Origin: an uncultured Bacilli bacterium | GTDB taxonomy: Bacteria; Bacillota_I; Bacilli_A; RF39; UBA660 | Reading direction: 5' to 3' | Length of the DNA stretch: 43,399 bases | Assembly: GCA_944358545.1 (NCBI GenBank) | Contig: CALVRJ010000008.1 | Coordinates: 1 to 43,399 of the forward strand | Shown: positions 25,913 to 33,937 of the stretch, in pieces | Layout: each line of letters opens with the position of its first letter | Position numbering within the stretch: position 1 is the first letter of the stretch | The notes under the pieces: generated by a model | Told to the model about the DNA's origin: nothing | Seen by the model: the letters and a program-made list of their open reading frames with translations, nothing else | Database searches by the model: none | Made by a program: the position numbers and the translations under genes

Positions 25913-26797
25913 TTATTCATTAGCCTCGTGAGATATTTCTTCAATTGTCTTATTATCTGATTTAAGCAAAGCCATACTTGTCCAACTTGAAGTCAAACCA
26001 TAATCAATATAAATAAGTTGACCTGACATATAAGAACAAATATCACTACCGACTACCACCATTGGATAACCCATATCCTTAGGTTCAGCCGCATATCCAT
26101 TCCAGCTCTTTAAGAAAATATTTTCAATCATCTTAGCCCCTTCTGCTGCATCACCTGTTGGACTTGTAGACTTATTAAAGTCCTCAGTTAAACCTGTCGT
26201 CGTATCACCTGGATTAATCGCATTTATTCTAATCTTTCTATTAATAAACTCCGGACTCATACATTTATAAGTTACATAAGAAAGTAAACACTGTTTTGCA
26301 AAAACATACGAACTACTAATTTCCTTAGGGTGTTCCTCATACCACTTCATAGCTTCATCCCAAGTTTTTAAGTTAATAAGCTCAACAGCTTTTGGATAAA
26401 CTTGTTGCCAACCAAAACCTCCAACAGAAGCAATAAAAGTTACTGACCCATGATCACTAATTCTATCAAGTAACCTTTCTGTCATATATTTTTGACTATA
26501 AAAATTAACCTTTTGAACAAGAAGTTCTCTGCCTTTAAAGCCAGCTATTCCATGACATAAAAATAACGCATCGATTTTATCAGGTAAATCTGAAATCACC
26601 TTATCAATTTGATCCTTATCACTTAAATCCGCTTGATAAGCCTTTTTAACTGGTAAATCAATTGGATTAACATCTATCGCATATACATTAGCACCTAGCT
26701 CCAATAAAAGCTCAGTTGCTGATTTGCTCATTCCTGAAGCTGCACCTGTAATTACGACATTTTTCCCTTCGTAACCAAATAATTTTTTTAAATCCAT
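25913..26797 (-). CDS. Short-chain dehydrogenase/reductase, 3-alpha-HSD/CR-like
   Basis: This 294-residue SDR has the cofactor motif TGAASGM (17-23), Asp42 at the end of beta-2 (NAD(H) preference expected), NxxG-type CHGIAG, catalytic Ser124 and Tyr164-x3-Lys168 (YVFAK), and INPGDTTTG. An extended insertion (about 135-160) and the overall style resemble the 3-alpha-hydroxysteroid dehydrogenase/carbonyl reductase and coniferyl-alcohol dehydrogenase group. The substrate is unproven. A BaiN-type flavoprotein is also in the window, but no other bile-acid genes are seen. An extended -10 (TGATATAAT) and a GAAAGGATA RBS precede the start. Confidence 0.85.
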   Translation of the reverse strand: MDLKKLFGYEGKNVVITGAASGMSKSATELLLELGANVYAIDVNPIDLPVKKAYQADLSDKDQIDKVISDLPDKIDALFLCHGIAGFKGRELLVQKVNFYSQKYMTERLLDRISDHGSVTFIASVGGFGWQQVYPKAVELINLKTWDEAMKWYEEHPKEISSSYVFAKQCLLSYVTYKCMSPEFINRKIRINAINPGDTTTGLTEDFNKSTSPTGDAAEGAKMIENIFLKSWNGYAAEPKDMGYPMVVVGSDICSYMSGQLIYIDYGLTSSWTSMALLKSDNKTIEEISHEANE

Positions 26798-26820
26798 ATA
26801 CTCATATCCTTTCTATCTTA

Positions 26821-26829
26821 ATTATATCA
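26821..26829 (-). promoter_or_regulatory. Extended -10 promoter of the SDR gene
   Basis: Minus strand TGATATAAT, about 24 nt upstream of the start codon; no clear -35. Confidence 0.5.
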
Positions 26830-26925
26830 TCTTTAAACACATCAAACTTATAAAGCCACATTTAAAACACTAAATTGACATTATACTTTACTATTAAAAA
26901 AGCCTTATGTTAAACCTAAAACTTA

Positions 26926-27924
26926 TTATCTTTTATAAAAACCATTTAATTTCTCTTGCTCACCTACAAGTGATACTGGATTAGTAATTTTTAACCTTTC
27001 CTCTACCTGTTTCTTTATCTCATCTTCTAAGCCAAAAATATCCGTAGTTGTAACTTTTCCACCAGCATTTTGCATATTACCACCACCACTTTTTATTACT
27101 TCTAAAGGCTGAAAAGCTAGTAACTCTACTTGTGGTAAATCTAAATACTGCAGTTTAGCTAAAACCTCACCAACATTAAAATCACCTCGGCTTCGCGCAC
27201 TTATCCCAACCTCATCTGGACACACATAACCTAAAACAAAACTCGCATCCACATTATAATTAAGCATCTGATCTGCCGCTTTCGCTAAAGTAATCTGATT
27301 ATAAATAGTTGAAGGTTTATTTCTGTTTATCGTAAAAGAAACTGTAGGCGAACCCAAAATTTGTGGATAAGCCATAATAACCGTATTATTCACTAGCATA
27401 TCCTCTGGAATATTCTCATCTATAATCTCTTCTTTACCAAAAATAAGCGAATTAATCTCCATTGCTTCCTTAAAATCAGAAACAAACAATCTATTTACCG
27501 CATCATAATTTGCTCCATTATTACATAACTCCTCCGCTGCCTTAAAAGTAGATGCTGATGTGTTCTTTTGAAAACGTTTAGTATCTAAAATAACCCCAGC
27601 TAAAAGGGCATTTGCAAGCTTTGCAGAATAACGAATATCTCTTTCTTTTAAAACTCCAGTTATAATTTCACTCGCACTAGAAGCCTTTATATCGATATAT
27701 TTATAAATAGCCGGAATTGTAAATTCATCATCCTGATGATGATCGACAATCATAACATCACCAAATTTATCTAAATAATCTTTCACAGACACCATATATT
27801 TCTTATTCACATCTGTCGTAATAAGTAAAGAATCATTATCAACAAGTTTCTTGAAATCATTTAAATTAATAATATTATAATCACGTATAATACTAGTTAG
27901 TAAATTGATGAAGTTGCAAATCAT
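26926..27924 (-). pseudogene. 3' part of DHH-DHHA1 phosphoesterase gene cut by IS110
   Basis: This fragment holds the C-terminal 328 residues of a GdpP/NrnA-like phosphoesterase: VDHHQDD (metal-binding DHH motif), the linker helix and a DHHA1 domain ending in GGGNMQNAGG. Codons beyond 27916 belong to the inserted element. The N-terminal 83 residues are at 29460-29708. Joining the pieces at the shared GTTG restores one 411-codon frame with no lost or gained base. DHH-DHHA1 proteins of this type hydrolyse cyclic di-AMP or short RNA oligonucleotides. Without its N-terminal metal ligands this part should be inactive. Confidence 0.85.
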
Positions 27925-27941
27925 TGATTTATTAGTATAAT
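27914..27941 (+). promoter_or_regulatory. Junction-spanning promoter of the IS110 element
   Basis: TTGCAA (27914-27919), 16 bp, TATAAT (27936-27941). The first three bases of the -35 come from the shared GTTG at the target junction, the rest from the element. The same -35 would form in an excised circle, because the right end also finishes in GTTG. Confidence 0.5.
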
Positions 27942-27975
27942 ATTTTTACTTATTTTTATAAAAATAAGTAAAAAT
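27942..27975 (+). repeat. Perfect 34-nt palindrome in the IS110 left end
   Basis: A 17-bp perfect inverted repeat (ATTTTTACTTATTTTTA and its complement). It starts directly after the -10 box, so the RNA would begin at or within it, a position that fits the 5' stem-loop known in IS110 bridge RNAs. Confidence 0.7.
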
Positions 27976-28140
27976 TACGCGATTGAGTTTAGGCAGATTA
28001 TAACACGGGTTTTCATATCCATTAAAATGACGGCCTAGCTCTTTTCTTTTTATTATCCTAGTTTTAGAATGTGAGGATTATTTATTTAATCTTATATAAC
28101 AAGCGTGATGAGGAATATGAGGACAAAGAGTTCAATCGTA
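27948..28140 (+). ncRNA. Candidate IS110 bridge RNA
   Basis: The non-coding left end downstream of the junction promoter can fold into three parts. These are a 5' stem-loop (palindrome), a stem TAGGC/GCCTA near 27994-28038 enclosing an internal loop around a GGGTTTTCATATCC hairpin, and a further ATCCT/AGGAT stem-loop near 28063-28080. This 5' stem plus two looped stems matches the general layout described for IS621/IS110 bridge RNAs. I could not assign target or donor guide bases with confidence, and the 3' end is a guess. Confidence 0.5.
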
Positions 28141-28158
28141 AATGAAAGGATGGTGCTT

Positions 28159-29340
28159 ATGCGTAATTGTTTAGCCATTGATGTAGCTAAAGGGAAAAGT
28201 ATGGTTACTTTAATTAGTTCTTGTGGTGAAGTTCTAATTGAACCATACGAAATTAATCATTCTATTAATGATTTTTCTAATTTACTTAATAGAATTAATA
28301 AATTGAAATTAGGAAGCATTTCTGTAATAATGGAATCTACTGGTATTTATCATAGACCAGTAGAGAGATTTTTCTTAGAAAATAATTTTAAAGTATTTGT
28401 TATTAATCCTATTTATGGAAAGATGCATAAAAGAAATTTAAGAAAAACAAAAACTGATAAAGAAGATTGCTTTAATTTGGTTAATTTATTTCTAACTAAT
28501 ACATTTAAAGAATATATCAAACCTGAACAGTTATGTTTGGATTTAAATGCTTTATCAAGACAATATTTTGCTTTAGATGAATTATGTGTAAATCTGAAAA
28601 ATAGATATAGAAATTTGGTTTATTTATGTTTTCCTGAATATGAATTAATATTTAAAAATAATACTATTTATTCAAGCATTGCCTTAGAATTTATAGAGAA
28701 ATATCCACATGCTGATATTATTGCAAATACTAGAATAGATTGTTTACAAAATTTTTTTAAAAAGCATAATTTTAGTTACTGGAAGTCTAAACCAATCAAA
28801 ATTAAAGAAGCAGCTTGTAATTCTTATCCTTCAGTTGATATGAATGATGAAACTGTTTCTAATTTATCTCAAATATCTAGACTGGTTAATGAATATCAAA
28901 AAGCAATTGATATTATTAAATATAAAATTACTTGTTTAGCTAAGAAATCTAAATATTTTGAAACAATTAACTCTATTTATGGCATTGGTGAGTTTTCTGC
29001 TTCTATCATTATTGCTGAGCTTGGCGATATTAATAGATTTAATAATATTAAAGAACTAACTGCTTATTGTGGTTTAGATCCTTCTATTAAACAATCTGGA
29101 AGAAGTATAGATATTCATGGTCCTATATCTAAATCAGGTAATAAATATTTAAGAAAGATATTATTTGTTAGTTGTCTAAATATTGTTAGATTATCTCCTA
29201 AATGTCATATTGAAAACGATATAGAAATTTATTACAGAAAAAAGCGTAATGAAGGTAAACATCATTACGCAGCCATTATTGCTTGTACTACAAAGCTTCT
29301 ACGCAAAATTCTAGCTTTATGTAAGCAATTAGATAAATAG
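28159..29340 (+). CDS. IS110-family DEDD recombinase
   Basis: This 393-residue protein has the N-terminal RuvC-like domain with Asp8 (LAIDVAKGK), Glu59 (IMESTGIYH) and Asp100/Asp103 (KTDKEDCF). A helical middle follows, then the C-terminal Transposase_20 domain with INSIYGIGEFSASIIIAELGD, a helix-hairpin-helix-like turn, and GPISKSGNKYLRK, which includes the conserved serine region. It is full length and looks intact. The ATG at 28159 follows AAAGGA by 8 nt; longer frames start without an RBS. In this family the protein works with a bridge RNA to recombine target and donor. Confidence 0.92.
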   Translation: MRNCLAIDVAKGKSMVTLISSCGEVLIEPYEINHSINDFSNLLNRINKLKLGSISVIMESTGIYHRPVERFFLENNFKVFVINPIYGKMHKRNLRKTKTDKEDCFNLVNLFLTNTFKEYIKPEQLCLDLNALSRQYFALDELCVNLKNRYRNLVYLCFPEYELIFKNNTIYSSIALEFIEKYPHADIIANTRIDCLQNFFKKHNFSYWKSKPIKIKEAACNSYPSVDMNDETVSNLSQISRLVNEYQKAIDIIKYKITCLAKKSKYFETINSIYGIGEFSASIIIAELGDINRFNNIKELTAYCGLDPSIKQSGRSIDIHGPISKSGNKYLRKILFVSCLNIVRLSPKCHIENDIEIYYRKKRNEGKHHYAAIIACTTKLLRKILALCKQLDK

Positions 29341-29453
29341 TAGTTACACCACTAACTACACTTATATTATATACCAAATAACACATTATTTGATAATTTT
29401 TAAAAAATATCAAATTTCGTGTGTTTTTAGCGTGTATTAATATATCATAAAAA

Positions 29454-29708
29454 TTAATAGTTGACAAATCTTAGAATGTCATTTTTATTACTAGCAAGTA
29501 TTCTTTGTACTCCAAAATCTAACTTTGATGAAATATCATTAACAATAATATAGGCATCCTTTCCCAAAGAATCTACCAATGTCCCGATTCCTAAAGCCGA
29601 CCCAATCGCATCATAATCAGGATTATCATGTCCAGTTATAAAAACCTTTGATGCCTTTTCTATATGCTTAACTAAATTATCAGTAAGCGCTTTAATCTTA
29701 TCATCCAT
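29454..29708 (-). pseudogene. 5' part of DHH-DHHA1 phosphoesterase gene cut by IS110
   Basis: The first 83 codons of the DHH phosphoesterase, with the N-terminal metal-binding motif GHDNPDYDAIGS (26-37). The frame ends two codons inside the IS110 element (TAT TAA). It begins at an ATG after GAAAGGATAGG, so the intact gene coded for a soluble protein without the membrane, PAS and GGDEF parts of full GdpP. The rest of the gene lies at 26926-27912. Confidence 0.85.
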
Positions 29709-29766
29709 TATTTCCTATCCTTTCAAATTAACCTTATTATACTATTTTTTATAAAACATCGTCAAT

Positions 29767-30120
29767 TTACTTATCAAAAATTTTCTCGAACATATCTTCT
29801 ATGAAACTATTATCATTTATTCTCTTTTCCACATACTTATTAAAATTGTTCTTATTGATTTTATCATTATTAAAAACATTAAAATAATTAGGATAATTAT
29901 CCACAATATAATATTCATGATTTATTCTAAAAACCTTATAAAATAAAGTATTATATTCCATTACACCCTCACTGGTATAAGTAACTGATAATCTAAACCT
30001 TGGAACGCCTTTATTTTCTACGACATTTAAATAATTAAAAAATAACAAAAGTCCTAAACATAAAATAGTAATTCCTAAAGTCAAAATCCATTGCCAAACA
30101 ACTCTATATTTTTTTAACAT
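29767..30120 (-). CDS. Small membrane-anchored protein of unknown function
   Basis: A 117-residue protein with one N-terminal membrane segment (about 8-32), a basic start (MLKKYR) and an outer domain rich in Tyr, Asn and Asp (EYYIVDNYPNYFNVFNN). I do not recognise it. It lies 58 nt upstream of the broken DHH gene on the same strand, so it probably shared a transcript with it. Its ATG overlaps the last codons of a degenerate upstream frame, suggesting former translational coupling. The RBS is weak. Confidence 0.5.
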   Translation of the reverse strand: MLKKYRVVWQWILTLGITILCLGLLLFFNYLNVVENKGVPRFRLSVTYTSEGVMEYNTLFYKVFRINHEYYIVDNYPNYFNVFNNDKINKNNFNKYVEKRINDNSFIEDMFEKIFDK

Positions 30121-30338
30121 CTATTAAACCCTATTATAAACATACATAACCCAATAGCTATATAAATACAGCCCCAGCTTCTTTCTGGAGAAATAACTAT
30201 CAAAGCAAAAATAATCAAAAATAAGCCAAAAAAACATTACGAATATATAATTTTAAAAATCCTATTAATAAACAAATTATTCACCGCTTTAATACTCCAC
30301 AAATAGCGAATCCAACTTAATTTTATTACTCCATTTAA
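30114..30338 (-). pseudogene. Degenerate small membrane protein gene
   Basis: A continuous frame reads ...RYLWSIKAVNNLFINRIF..., then an in-frame TAA (30237-30239), then a hydrophobic segment (FFGLFLIIFALIVISPE, GCIYIAIGLCMFIIGFNRC) whose stop overlaps the ATG of the 117-residue gene. One nonsense mutation would explain it. No clear start remains. The rest of 30339-30561 is AT-rich with nothing recognisable. Confidence 0.4.
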
Positions 30339-30561
30339 AAGTAACTCTATTTATTAACGATAAATATCCAAAATTCTTGATATAATACAATTTTATAAAC
30401 TTTTTTCTGTTAAAAACTACCTACTTTCATTTTCAATTATCCTAAATTATAAAAAAAGATAAAAAAATTATTAAAAATATTTATTGCTTATCATAATTCT
30501 AAAAACAATTTTAAATAAGTGACTTTTTATAATAATATATTATAAAAATAGGCGTGATAAT

Positions 30562-31490
30562 ACGATTTTAAATATACTCTTTCTCTTAATCAGTTTTTGC
30601 GCTATTATTAAATCCTCCGATATTGTAATAAATACGGCATCTTTCTTAGCCCTAAAACTTAAAATACCTAAAATACTAATCGCTCTAACAATCATATTCT
30701 TTGGAACGTGTACCCCTGAAGTTGCCATCTCATTTCAAAGTATAAGTCAAGGTAACAGTTACATTGCCTTTGCGAATGTTATCGGAAGCTGCATTGTCAA
30801 AGTCTTTCTAATTATTGTTCTTGCCAATTTTATCCATTCGATTAAAGTTAAACACGCAACCATAAAAAATTACCTTTCCTAACCATCATTACTTCAATCT
30901 TTGCCATTCAAACATTAGACAGTCTTTTTAATCCAAAAACCGATAATACCTTTTTACGTTCAGATGCTCATATTTTAATTTTACTTTTTTGTTTATTTAT
31001 AGTCTACTTAGTACAAATACTTCTTCATAAGAAAAAAGAACAAAACGAAAAAAATATCAACATCAAATATACCCCTTTGCTTGCTTGTTTCTACCTTATT
31101 ATTTCAATAGTTCTCATTATCTATAGTAGTGAACTAATCGTAAACGAAGCTAAAGTAATTACTCAAAATCTAAAAATAAGTGAAAAAAGAATTACCATGT
31201 TTATAATCGTTGTTGGAACAAGTCTCCCCAAAATTATAATGACAATTGCAGGCGCAAAAAAATAAATTTAATATAGCTAGTAATATTATTAGAACTAACA
31301 TCTTTAATATTTGTGTTGTTCTAAGTCTACCAATCTTATTTTATAAAAGTATTATCTTAATCGGTTTTGGAAGCATTGACATCATTATAATTTTCCTATC
31401 TTCTTTCTCTTTATCTTTGCCCGTAGTGAAAAAAAAGGCCTTATAACGATTATAATATTCATACTCTATTATACATACCTTCTAGTTTAA
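30562..31490 (+). pseudogene. Ca2+/cation antiporter (CaCA family) pseudogene
   Basis: Joining three frames gives a protein of about 310 residues, the usual length for bacterial YrbG-type sodium/calcium exchangers. The first alpha repeat is visible as GTCTPEVAISFQSISQGN...NVIGSCIV and the second as VGTSLPKIIMTIAGA...FNIASNIIRTNIFNI. The start appears to be ACG (30562-30564) in place of ATG. Frames change at an A6 run near 30870 (one A short), an A7 run at 31256-31262 (one A extra) and an A8 run at 31429-31436 (one A short). The last piece ends LITIIIFILYYTYLLV. Such a gene would normally export calcium using a cation gradient. Confidence 0.85.
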
Positions 31491-32465
31491 TTTCTTCGCA
31501 TGAACAACAAGCCTTTGCGTATTACCATAACATGTCGACAACGTTAAAATTTTATCGTTCGCACCAACATCTACCTTAAAATCATAAATACTTCTACTTT
31601 TTAAAACATTTACGAAGTCTAAAAATTCTTGTTCTGTAAACATAGTTTTTAAATAATCAGAAGTCGTATCTATTGTATATATCGAAAAAATTTGCCAATT
31701 GCTTGCTTCATTAATTGTATTAAATGTAATCACTTGATTGGTTTTATTAGTATACCAACTTTTATTTAAAGTTCTATATAACCGAGCAAACATTACCTTC
31801 GCACTATCATGTCCATAAATTATCGTATTTTTACCTAATGTTGCTGCATTATTCCTATAATCCATAAATACCCAACCATAACGATTACTATTATTTTCAA
31901 AATCATGACTCAAATAATAATCATTATCACTATGCTGTACAACAGGATAATCTATATTTGTTCCATTTACAGTTAACCACCCTACAGTCTCACTATTTAT
32001 CTGTTTAAGTTCATTAAACATTTTTGAATACTTTTTGTTATAAGGTGTAGTTTCTACCTTTTTCGTAGAATCAACATTATCGAGTTTTATTTCTATTTTA
32101 GGCTTATATTTAATTATTTTTTTACTTAACTTTTCTGTAGACTTTTGTGAAAACCAAAAACTTGCTAAATAAAAAATTACAAATATAATAATTATTATCA
32201 TCAAAATAAATAACAAATTCATTACTATTTGTTTCTTTCTATTTTCCTTTATATAATCACTTGAATATATAATCTTTATTTTAATCTTTTTATATCTTTT
32301 TTTAATCTCTTTTAATCGCTTAAAATCACGAACTACATCACCATTATTTTCATAAATATATACTGCAACATCATAACGATTATAAGCATCGAGTGTTTGA
32401 ACAGCTCTCAAAACAGCATTGTAATTATATTCTTTAATATCATAATGTATATTATCTTTTTTCAC
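31482..32465 (-). CDS. Class B-type sortase with cytosolic N-terminal extension
   Basis: This transpeptidase attaches secreted proteins to the cell wall. The catalytic domain (about 140-327) has the class B start SETVGWLTVNGTNIDYPVVQ, DYYLSHDF, His219 (NTIIYGHD), Cys312 (LTLSTCYG) and Arg318 (QRLVVHAKK). One membrane segment lies at about 81-104. Unusually, some 78 residues precede it; these are basic, partly alpha/beta-like (YDVAVYIYENNGDVVRDFK) and would be cytosolic. The GTG at 32465 is preferred, with AGGATGTGA at proper distance; another GTG is 9 nt upstream. The divergent neighbour carries an NPKTG sorting signal and is the likely substrate. Its end overlaps the antiporter pseudogene by 9 nt. 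Confidence 0.9.
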   Translation of the reverse strand: MKKDNIHYDIKEYNYNAVLRAVQTLDAYNRYDVAVYIYENNGDVVRDFKRLKEIKKRYKKIKIKIIYSSDYIKENRKKQIVMNLLFILMIIIIIFVIFYLASFWFSQKSTEKLSKKIIKYKPKIEIKLDNVDSTKKVETTPYNKKYSKMFNELKQINSETVGWLTVNGTNIDYPVVQHSDNDYYLSHDFENNSNRYGWVFMDYRNNAATLGKNTIIYGHDSAKVMFARLYRTLNKSWYTNKTNQVITFNTINEASNWQIFSIYTIDTTSDYLKTMFTEQEFLDFVNVLKSRSIYDFKVDVGANDKILTLSTCYGNTQRLVVHAKKLN

Positions 32466-32470
32466 TAAAG

Positions 32471-32503
32471 TCACATCCTATTTTAAGAATATCACATCCT
32501 ATT
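32471..32503. repeat. 12-bp direct repeat spaced 21 bp in a divergent promoter region
   Basis: TCACATCCTATT occurs at 32471-32482 and 32492-32503, a 21-bp period (two helical turns) between the divergent sortase and NPKTG-protein genes. On the minus strand it reads AATAGGATGTGA twice. It could be a paired operator, or a duplicated sortase RBS region. Confidence 0.5.
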
Positions 32504-32526
32504 AAAAAAGTAAAATATATTGTAAA

Positions 32527-32554
32527 TGTGAAAATTATATGATATATTTATAAT
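32527..32554 (+). promoter_or_regulatory. Promoter of the NPKTG surface protein
   Basis: TGTGAA (32527-32532), 16 bp, TATAAT (32549-32554); the RBS AGGAAAGGATGG follows. The -35 is a weak match. Confidence 0.45.
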
Positions 32555-32572
32555 AGGAAAGGATGGTAGAAA

Positions 32573-33403
32573 ATGAAAAAACTACAAATGTTTGGATTTG
32601 CATTTCTTTTAATGTTTGCCGGATTATTTAATGTTAATGCATTAAGCTTTAGCTTTAGTTCTTCAAGTGACGGTTCAAGCAAAATAACTTATACAAAAGA
32701 AGATAGTGAAAAATTATCTTATCAAGCTGTAAAAGTTACCTCTGAACAATATGCACAAATTGAAGAACAAATGAATAATTATCTAGATTCAATTCAAGAT
32801 AATATTACAAATGCCTTCACTGAGGGAGAATATAAAGATTTAGCCGAACAAGCAAACAGTGCTCAAGAAGCATATCAAGCAGCAGAAAAAGCATATGAAC
32901 AAGAGCAAAATGAAGATAATAAAGAAGCCTTAGATCAAGCAAAAGCTACATATGAAGAATATTCTAAACAACTTATGCAAGCTATGATGAAAGTAATATT
33001 TAAAAATGCAGAAACTTTAAGTAAAAATATAAGTGCAATTGCTCCATATAATGTTGATGGTACATGGACTGATTACACTGAAAATGAAGGCGAAGTTACA
33101 GTTGATATGACAAATGCTAACCCTGGTGATGTTTATCTATTATATTTAAAAGCCGACGATTTTAACGAATATTCTGCAGACAATGTAATGTTATTTGGTA
33201 TATTTACTAAAGATGGTTCTCAAACTATTGAACCTGAATTACCAGAAACAACAACACCAAGCACTGAACAAACTGATAATAAGCAAACTACAAATCCAAA
33301 AACTGGTGTAACAGTTCCTATTGTATTAGGAATAAGCACAATTGCTATTGCAAGTTTAGCTATTATCGCAATTCGCAAAAAACAATTATTTAAACAATTG
33401 TAA
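32573..33403 (+). CDS. Sortase-anchored surface protein with NPKTG signal
   Basis: A 276-residue secreted protein with a signal peptide (1-23, ending NVNA), a Ser-rich stretch, a long acidic coiled-coil region (about 55-150; Ala/Glu/Gln heptads) and a compact beta region (about 165-215). A Thr/Pro wall-spanning linker (ETTTPSTEQT) precedes a C-terminal sorting signal: NPKTG at 241-245, membrane segment and basic tail (RKKQLFKQL). NPxT motifs are typical class B sortase substrates, and a class B-type sortase gene is divergent at 93 nt. I do not recognise the outer domain. A terminator follows. Confidence 0.85.
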   Translation: MKKLQMFGFAFLLMFAGLFNVNALSFSFSSSSDGSSKITYTKEDSEKLSYQAVKVTSEQYAQIEEQMNNYLDSIQDNITNAFTEGEYKDLAEQANSAQEAYQAAEKAYEQEQNEDNKEALDQAKATYEEYSKQLMQAMMKVIFKNAETLSKNISAIAPYNVDGTWTDYTENEGEVTVDMTNANPGDVYLLYLKADDFNEYSADNVMLFGIFTKDGSQTIEPELPETTTPSTEQTDNKQTTNPKTGVTVPIVLGISTIAIASLAIIAIRKKQLFKQL

Positions 33404-33408
33404 AATAA

Positions 33409-33434
33409 ACAGAATATAAAAAATTCTGTTTTTT
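33409..33434 (+). terminator. Intrinsic terminator after the NPKTG gene
   Basis: ACAGAAT (33409-33415) pairs with ATTCTGT (33423-33429), followed by T's. Confidence 0.7.
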
Positions 33435-33455
33435 ATTAAAAAAGGAATGATAATA

Positions 33456-33914
33456 ATGATTAAAATTTGTTTTGTTTGCTTAGGTAATATTTGCCGTTCG
33501 CCCATGGCCGAATTTATCTTTAAATATCTCGTAAAAAAAGAAAATTTAGCCAATAAATTTTTCATAACATCTAAAGGTACCAGTAATGAAGAGCAAGGTA
33601 ACAATATGCATCCTAAAACCATTAAAGAACTAGAAAAACATCAAATACCATATACTTCTCACTATGCCACCCAAATAACTAGAGACGACTACGAAAAATA
33701 TGACTATTTTATATGTATGGATACATATAACTATCATAACTTAAATCGAATTTTTAAAGACGATAAAAACAAAATTCATAAACTATTAGAATTTTCTGAT
33801 ATCGATAAAGATATTGCCGACCCATGGTACACTGGAAACTTTGACCTAACTTATATTGAAATAGAAGAAGGATTAAAAAATTTCCTAAAATATTTAAAAA
33901 AACACGAATTATAA
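33456..33914 (+). CDS. Low-molecular-weight protein-tyrosine phosphatase
   Basis: This 152-residue enzyme has the phosphate loop C8-x5-R14-S (CLGNICRSP) at the N-terminus and the general-acid loop DPWYTG near residue 125, both intact. It removes phosphate from tyrosine in proteins. In Bacillota such enzymes (YwlE/YfkJ type) may also act on arginine phosphate, which depends on a Thr in place of the loop's second hydrophobic position. Here that position is Ile (NICR), which favours tyrosine. The ATG at 33456 is chosen because AAAGGA sits directly before the earlier ATG. It is followed by a hairpin terminator. Confidence 0.9.
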   Translation: MIKICFVCLGNICRSPMAEFIFKYLVKKENLANKFFITSKGTSNEEQGNNMHPKTIKELEKHQIPYTSHYATQITRDDYEKYDYFICMDTYNYHNLNRIFKDDKNKIHKLLEFSDIDKDIADPWYTGNFDLTYIEIEEGLKNFLKYLKKHEL

Positions 33915-33937
33915 AAAAACTTCAATGAAGTTTTTTT
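33914..33937. terminator. Bidirectional terminator
   Basis: AAAAAAACTTC pairs with GAAGTTTTTTT around AAT. It separates the phosphatase gene from the converging flavin reductase gene. Confidence 0.7.

Larger units (their letters stand above)
27917..29463 (+). mobile_element. IS110-family insertion element
   Basis: A 1547-bp element inserted in a DHH phosphoesterase gene, oriented against it. The left junction is at GTTG 27913-27916 and the right junction at GTTG 29460-29463. Only one GTTG is needed to restore the host frame, so the element sits between shared core bases without a target duplication, as expected for IS110. It has a long non-coding left end (242 nt, the place where IS110 elements encode their bridge RNA), one DEDD recombinase gene and a short right end of about 120 nt. 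The exact edge may shift by up to 4 nt. Confidence 0.88.

Noticed and set aside
13861-26797. Bile-acid metabolism cluster (BaiN-type flavoprotein plus 3-alpha-HSD-like SDR)
   Set aside because: The two genes are 11 kb apart in different operons and strands, no baiB/CD/E/F/G/H-like genes lie between, and both families are broad.
26875-26880. TTGACA as a plus-strand -35 box
   Set aside because: No -10 at 16-18 bp and no plus-strand gene follows; convergent coding on the other strand.
28073-28081. TTAGAATGT in the IS110 left end matches the target flank at 29471-29479, a possible bridge-RNA guide
   Set aside because: The match lies about 8-16 bp from the core, further than known guide pairing, and could be chance in AT-rich DNA.
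28149-28159. GATGGTGCTTA shared with the IS30-like leader (8747-8757)
   Set aside because: An 11-nt match between two unrelated ISs, one copy overlapping an RBS; short enough to be chance, and no mechanism links them.
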